The notes under the pieces are model-generated. The model did no database searches and was not told the origin of the DNA. It was given only the letters and a program-made list of their open reading frames with translations. Positions 60,598 to 64,000 of a DNA stretch of 64,000 nucleotides are shown one piece after another. Origin of the DNA: Harmonia axyridis (lineage: Eukaryota; Arthropoda; Insecta; Coleoptera; Coccinellidae); assembly GCF_914767665.1 (NCBI RefSeq), contig NC_059501.1:40958501-41022500 (forward strand), given 5' to 3'. Numbering within the stretch: the stretch's first letter is position 1; the number at the start of each line of letters is the position of its first letter. Position numbers and translations under genes: made by a program.

Positions 60598-62349
60598 TCA
60601 ATTACTTTTCCAGGTGTCAAATTTATTCTTGAACGCATTGACTGATACTGCTTCTACAATTTCACTGGGCAGGCCGTTCCAATGGTTAAACACCCGATTA
60701 CAAAGGAAATTCTCTCGGCATCTCGTTCGAAATACTTCTCTATTCAACTTGTATCCATGTCCACGAAGTTGATTCGAATTCAATTTATACAGGTGGGACA
60801 TATCGACGCCGAATAAGCCGTGCAATGCTCGATATGTAACTATCAGGTCTCCCCTCAAACGACGATCAGCAAAGAAAGAAAGACCCATCATCCGTAGCCG
60901 TTCTTGATAACAAGGGCGATTCCATCCAAAGGGAATGCGTGTGACACGACGTTGTAAGTTCTCCAGCAATGCAGCATCACCCGTCAACCACGGATGCCAA
61001 ACCGGACCGGCAAATTCAAGTATTGGTCGAATATAACTTTTATATATTTGGGAGATAGCCGCCACATTATTGCCACGAAAAACGTTCTGGACAACATATA
61101 TAAGACGTTTGACCTTTTTTGTGATGTGCAATACATGTTCAGTCCACGAAAGATCACTTGAAATCACCACACCCAGGTCCACATGAGATGAACATCCAAC
61201 AACTTCAACGCCGTCAATGTAATAAGTCAAACCTGGATTGTTTTTACCCAAATGTAGTATTCGACACTTTGAAGGGTTTAGGGGAATCAACCATTTGTCG
61301 CACCAACAAACGACCCTGTCCAAGTCTTCCTGCAGGGTTTTATAGTTGTTGAGAGGGCAATTGAAAAATTTAATATCATCGGCAAATGAAGCACTGTCCG
61401 ACTTGAACTCAACAGCTAGATCGCTCACATACACCAGAAACAGCAACGGTCCCAGAACTGAGCCCTGAGGAACGCCACTGAGCACGCATCTTGGTTCCGA
61501 TCTGGCCGCACCAACTTTTTTCACAAACGATCTGTCAGTTAAGAAGCTCTCAATCCACTTCAAGATCAATCCTCGGATTCCAAAGTGCTCCAGCTTGTAC
61601 AGAAGCCTATTTATTGGTACCCTATCGAAGGCCTTTGCGAAATCCAGATAGACAACATCTACCGGAAGTCTATTATCCAAAGAATGGGTCCACTTGTTGA
61701 GACAGTTGAGGAGGCAGGTGATAATTGATCTTCCCCTGATGAAACCATGCTGGGTATCTGGTATGATGTTATGTTCCAAAAAAAATGAAAGCATTCTGTC
61801 GTACATTAACCTTTCCAGAATCTTACATAGAATGGAAGTGAGGCTTATTGGCCTGAAATTATTCGGATCTTGCTTGTCGCCTTTTTTATGTATCGGTGAT
61901 ACAAGTGCACTCTTCCATGATTTCGGCAGTATACCAGAGGTCAAAGATACTGAGAAAATTTTGGATATGGGTAGACTAAGAGACTGAGAACACTCTTTGA
62001 GCAACCTGGCAGAAAAACCATCCGGACCAGGTGACGACGAAACATTCAGCGACCGCAGTTTCTCTTCAGCCATCAAGGGATTGATGTCAATAAAAGCCAG
62101 AGAAGAATGGTTTCGAGGAGAAGCAGTTGAAGGTATAGGTGCTCCGGGCTCGGATGTGAATGCCATTGAGAAGGTATCAGCCAGAATTTCAGCTGAACAC
62201 TTATGGTCATCTGCAACTAATCCATCCTTGTCCTTAACAAGCGGCAAAGATGGTACGGTATTGAAAAAGCGTCGTGTGTATTTGAAGAATTTCTTCTTGT
62301 CACCCGAAGTAGCTAGATCACTCTCAAATTTGGATTTGGCCTCACGTAA
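60598..62349 (-). pseudogene. LINE reverse transcriptase, unit 9 copy (uninterrupted after the shared stop)
   Basis: After the shared TGA the frame stays open for 583 codons. This is the better of the two copies. From the TTG at 62247 the core runs SPGPDGF (about residue 72), LDFAKAFDRV (about 201), GVPQGSVLGP (about 258) and FADD (288-291), then a C-terminal thumb and tail to a stop at 60598. Only the in-frame stop and the missing 5' part prevent a continuous EN-RT product here. Confidence 0.85.
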
Positions 62350-63486
62350 TCAGCTTGAAAGATGATTGGAGAATGCTCTATGCCTCCGAAAGTCACAAAC
62401 CTGCCTGCCGCGAACATACCTCCGCCACAACAATTTCTTGAACTTAATCATCCCAAAAATATGACTGTCAATCCAAGGCTTACTGCTATTGACCCTTACA
62501 GTTCGCATGAAAGTGCGGTCCTCAACAGTTCCGGTAACATATGCGTTAAATTTAATCCATCTCGACTCGCCGTCCCCAGTGCCCATCACATCATCCCAGT
62601 CTGTTTTGAAAAATATTTCATTAATACTCTGGTATCTGACAATTTTGCAAGTTTTAGTCTCGGACTTCATTTTAGAGGAAAGAAAAAATTGTATTTTTGC
62701 TGATAAAACCAAGTGATCTGATTTTCCCAGTGGCGGATGGTATTCAAGTTCCGAAAGTAAATTCACATCATTTGTAAGGATTAGATCTGGTGTTGTAGGT
62801 TCTTGGTTTACTCTGTAACGGGTGGGTTGGTCAACTAACTGGTGTAAATTGGAGTGGTTCAACATTTCGGTGTATGGAATCGAAGGAGAATTTGCTGAGG
62901 GCGAACGAGATATTGGCCATATTCTAATGTCGCCGAGATTGAAGTCTCCAGCCAATAAAACATGTTTATGTAGGTTAGATAAGTTCGTCAGATGCTCACA
63001 TAGGTCTTTGTCATATATGGAAGGTCGTGGACGATATATGCAGCCAACACACAAGGCGAAGCCAGATGATTCTATATTCAAAAAGATATTATCGATGCCT
63101 GGAGTATTGAGTGAATGTTTAGAGATTTTAAACGAATTAGCTATGGAGTCATGGACATATATACATACCCCAGCATAACCTGGAGTAGTGATACTATCGC
63201 AACGGTATATGGTGTAATCAGGTATATGAGCAACTATATCAGGCTTTTCTGGATGAAGCCACGTTTCCGTGATCATTATAAGAGAAGGTTTATGATATTC
63301 GACCAGTAAAAGAAGTTCATTGAACTTTGCAGTTAGGGAAGCTAGGTTGGAATATAATACCGGCCATACATTCAAAGGTAATACTAGTTTTTTGAAGAAG
63401 AATCCTCTGATACAATTGTAGGAACACCCCTGATATATTTTATGGTGAGGTTGACCTCTCCAGCTCGGCGTCTTCTCTCGCGTCTT
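62350..63486 (-). pseudogene. LINE endonuclease domain, unit 9 copy
   Basis: The same endonuclease reading as in unit 2, ending at the same TGA (62350-62352). The stop falls where CGA (Arg) would be expected; CGA to TGA is a typical CpG deamination change. That is inference, since no unmutated copy is in the window. The catalytic landmarks ITETWL, AGDFNL and SDHLVL are intact. Confidence 0.85.
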
Positions 63487-64000
63487 GTTTTATAATTTTT
63501 TTTTTCGTGGTATTTATTTATCACTGACCTCTGAACAATAAGAATTTAGTTGCTGGTATCAGGACTTAATTTAGTTTATTCACAAATTCTTATGGATACC
63601 TATGTTATCTACTAGAAAGTTAAATAATGGTTTAATGAACGTGACGTCATCAGATAACCAACAAAAGTTTGACTTAGGTACTTTTAATTTGTGTAGGTAC
63701 ATTTAAAATATTTATTTGTCATATTTATAATGACTTACCTAATGAGGTTGATGGCCATTCTGAAAATTCTAACTATCTTATGTATTATCAGATAAATAGT
63801 TCTTGGAATGTATCTGTCAACAGATAAGAAACGAAAGTTTTACCCTTTTTTAAAATATTCATTTTTACCAGGGTGATAAAATAAATCAGATATAATTGAA
63901 CGAAAATAAAAATCATATTCTCTTTTCCCATTGTTTAGGTTGAATTTTGAAACGTTCAACTAAAGAACGAAATCAGTTTGAGTAGTTTGATATTTCAAAA

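Larger units (their letters stand above)
60411..63486 (-). mobile_element. CR1/Jockey-group LINE, copy in unit 9
   Basis: A 3076-bp insertion at the same base of the unit, in the same orientation and with the same tail and 5' truncation point as that of unit 2. It is one base longer because it lacks the unit 2 frameshift. Identical ends and site mean descent from one insertion event, followed by duplication or conversion within the array. Confidence 0.93.
56862..64000 (+). repeat. Tandem array unit 9, cut by the window end
   Basis: Same order as the others up to 60082. There, about 497 bp present in unit 8 is missing, including the whole fold-back element; the junction is a 2-bp TA. A LINE identical in position to that of unit 2 follows at 60411-63486. 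The unit runs off the window at 64000, inside the AT-rich sub-repeat region, so the array probably continues. Confidence 0.95.

Noticed and set aside
1..64000. CRISPR-like or phage-defence interpretation of the repeats
   Set aside because: Repeats are kilobases long with introns and eukaryotic retroelements; there are no short regular repeats with unique spacers.
1..64000. Assembly artefact producing false tandem copies
   Set aside because: Each unit carries private differences (insertions, deletions, point changes) and distinct retroelements, so the copies are not simple duplications of one read set; exact copy number still needs long reads.

Overview
This window is AT-rich eukaryotic DNA, most likely from an insect (a beetle is possible, but the species cannot be read from the sequence). 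Support: two-exon genes with GT-AG introns, AATAAA signals, a TCAGT initiator, and retroelements of the Penelope, RTE/BovB and CR1/Jockey kinds. I saw no bacterial gene organisation and no tRNA or rRNA gene.

The whole 64 kb is one head-to-tail tandem array. A unit of about 5.6 kb is repeated nine times, the ninth cut by the window end. With my arbitrary start point the units begin at 1, 6863, 15569, 21121, 34190, 39831, 45534, 51153 and 56862. Units 3, 5, 6, 7 and 8 are close to basic length (5.55-5.71 kb). Units 1, 2, 4 and 9 are longer because retroelements landed in them.

Each unit carries one gene that I regard as real: a two-exon gene for a 125-129 residue RING-H2 protein with an acidic C-terminal tail, probably a small E3 ubiquitin ligase. 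All nine copies have an intact start, intron, zinc-ligand set and stop. The rest of each unit is mainly relics of mobile DNA: a pair of mariner-end-like direct repeats, a roughly 435-bp fold-back element with CAGGGTGTGG ends, other CAGGGTGTTCC ends, four degenerate sub-repeats of about 200 bp, and a second AT-rich sub-repeat.

Insertions: unit 1 has a 5'-truncated LINE piece (2175-3400). Units 2 and 9 carry the same CR1/Jockey-group LINE at the same base position (10889-13963 and 60411-63486), so one insertion was copied within the array. Unit 4 has a 7.4-kb block (24351-31765) of two damaged Penelope-like copies in opposite orientation, one of them split by an RTE/BovB-type LINE (28236-30965). 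None of these retroelements looks autonomous.

Shared variants do not follow one order along the array. Unit 1 resembles unit 7 downstream but units 5 and 6 in the RING exon, and unit 9 resembles unit 3 in one part and unit 2 in another. This points to unequal exchange or gene conversion. The most notable feature is a homogenised array of RING E3-like genes that stay intact while everything around them decays.
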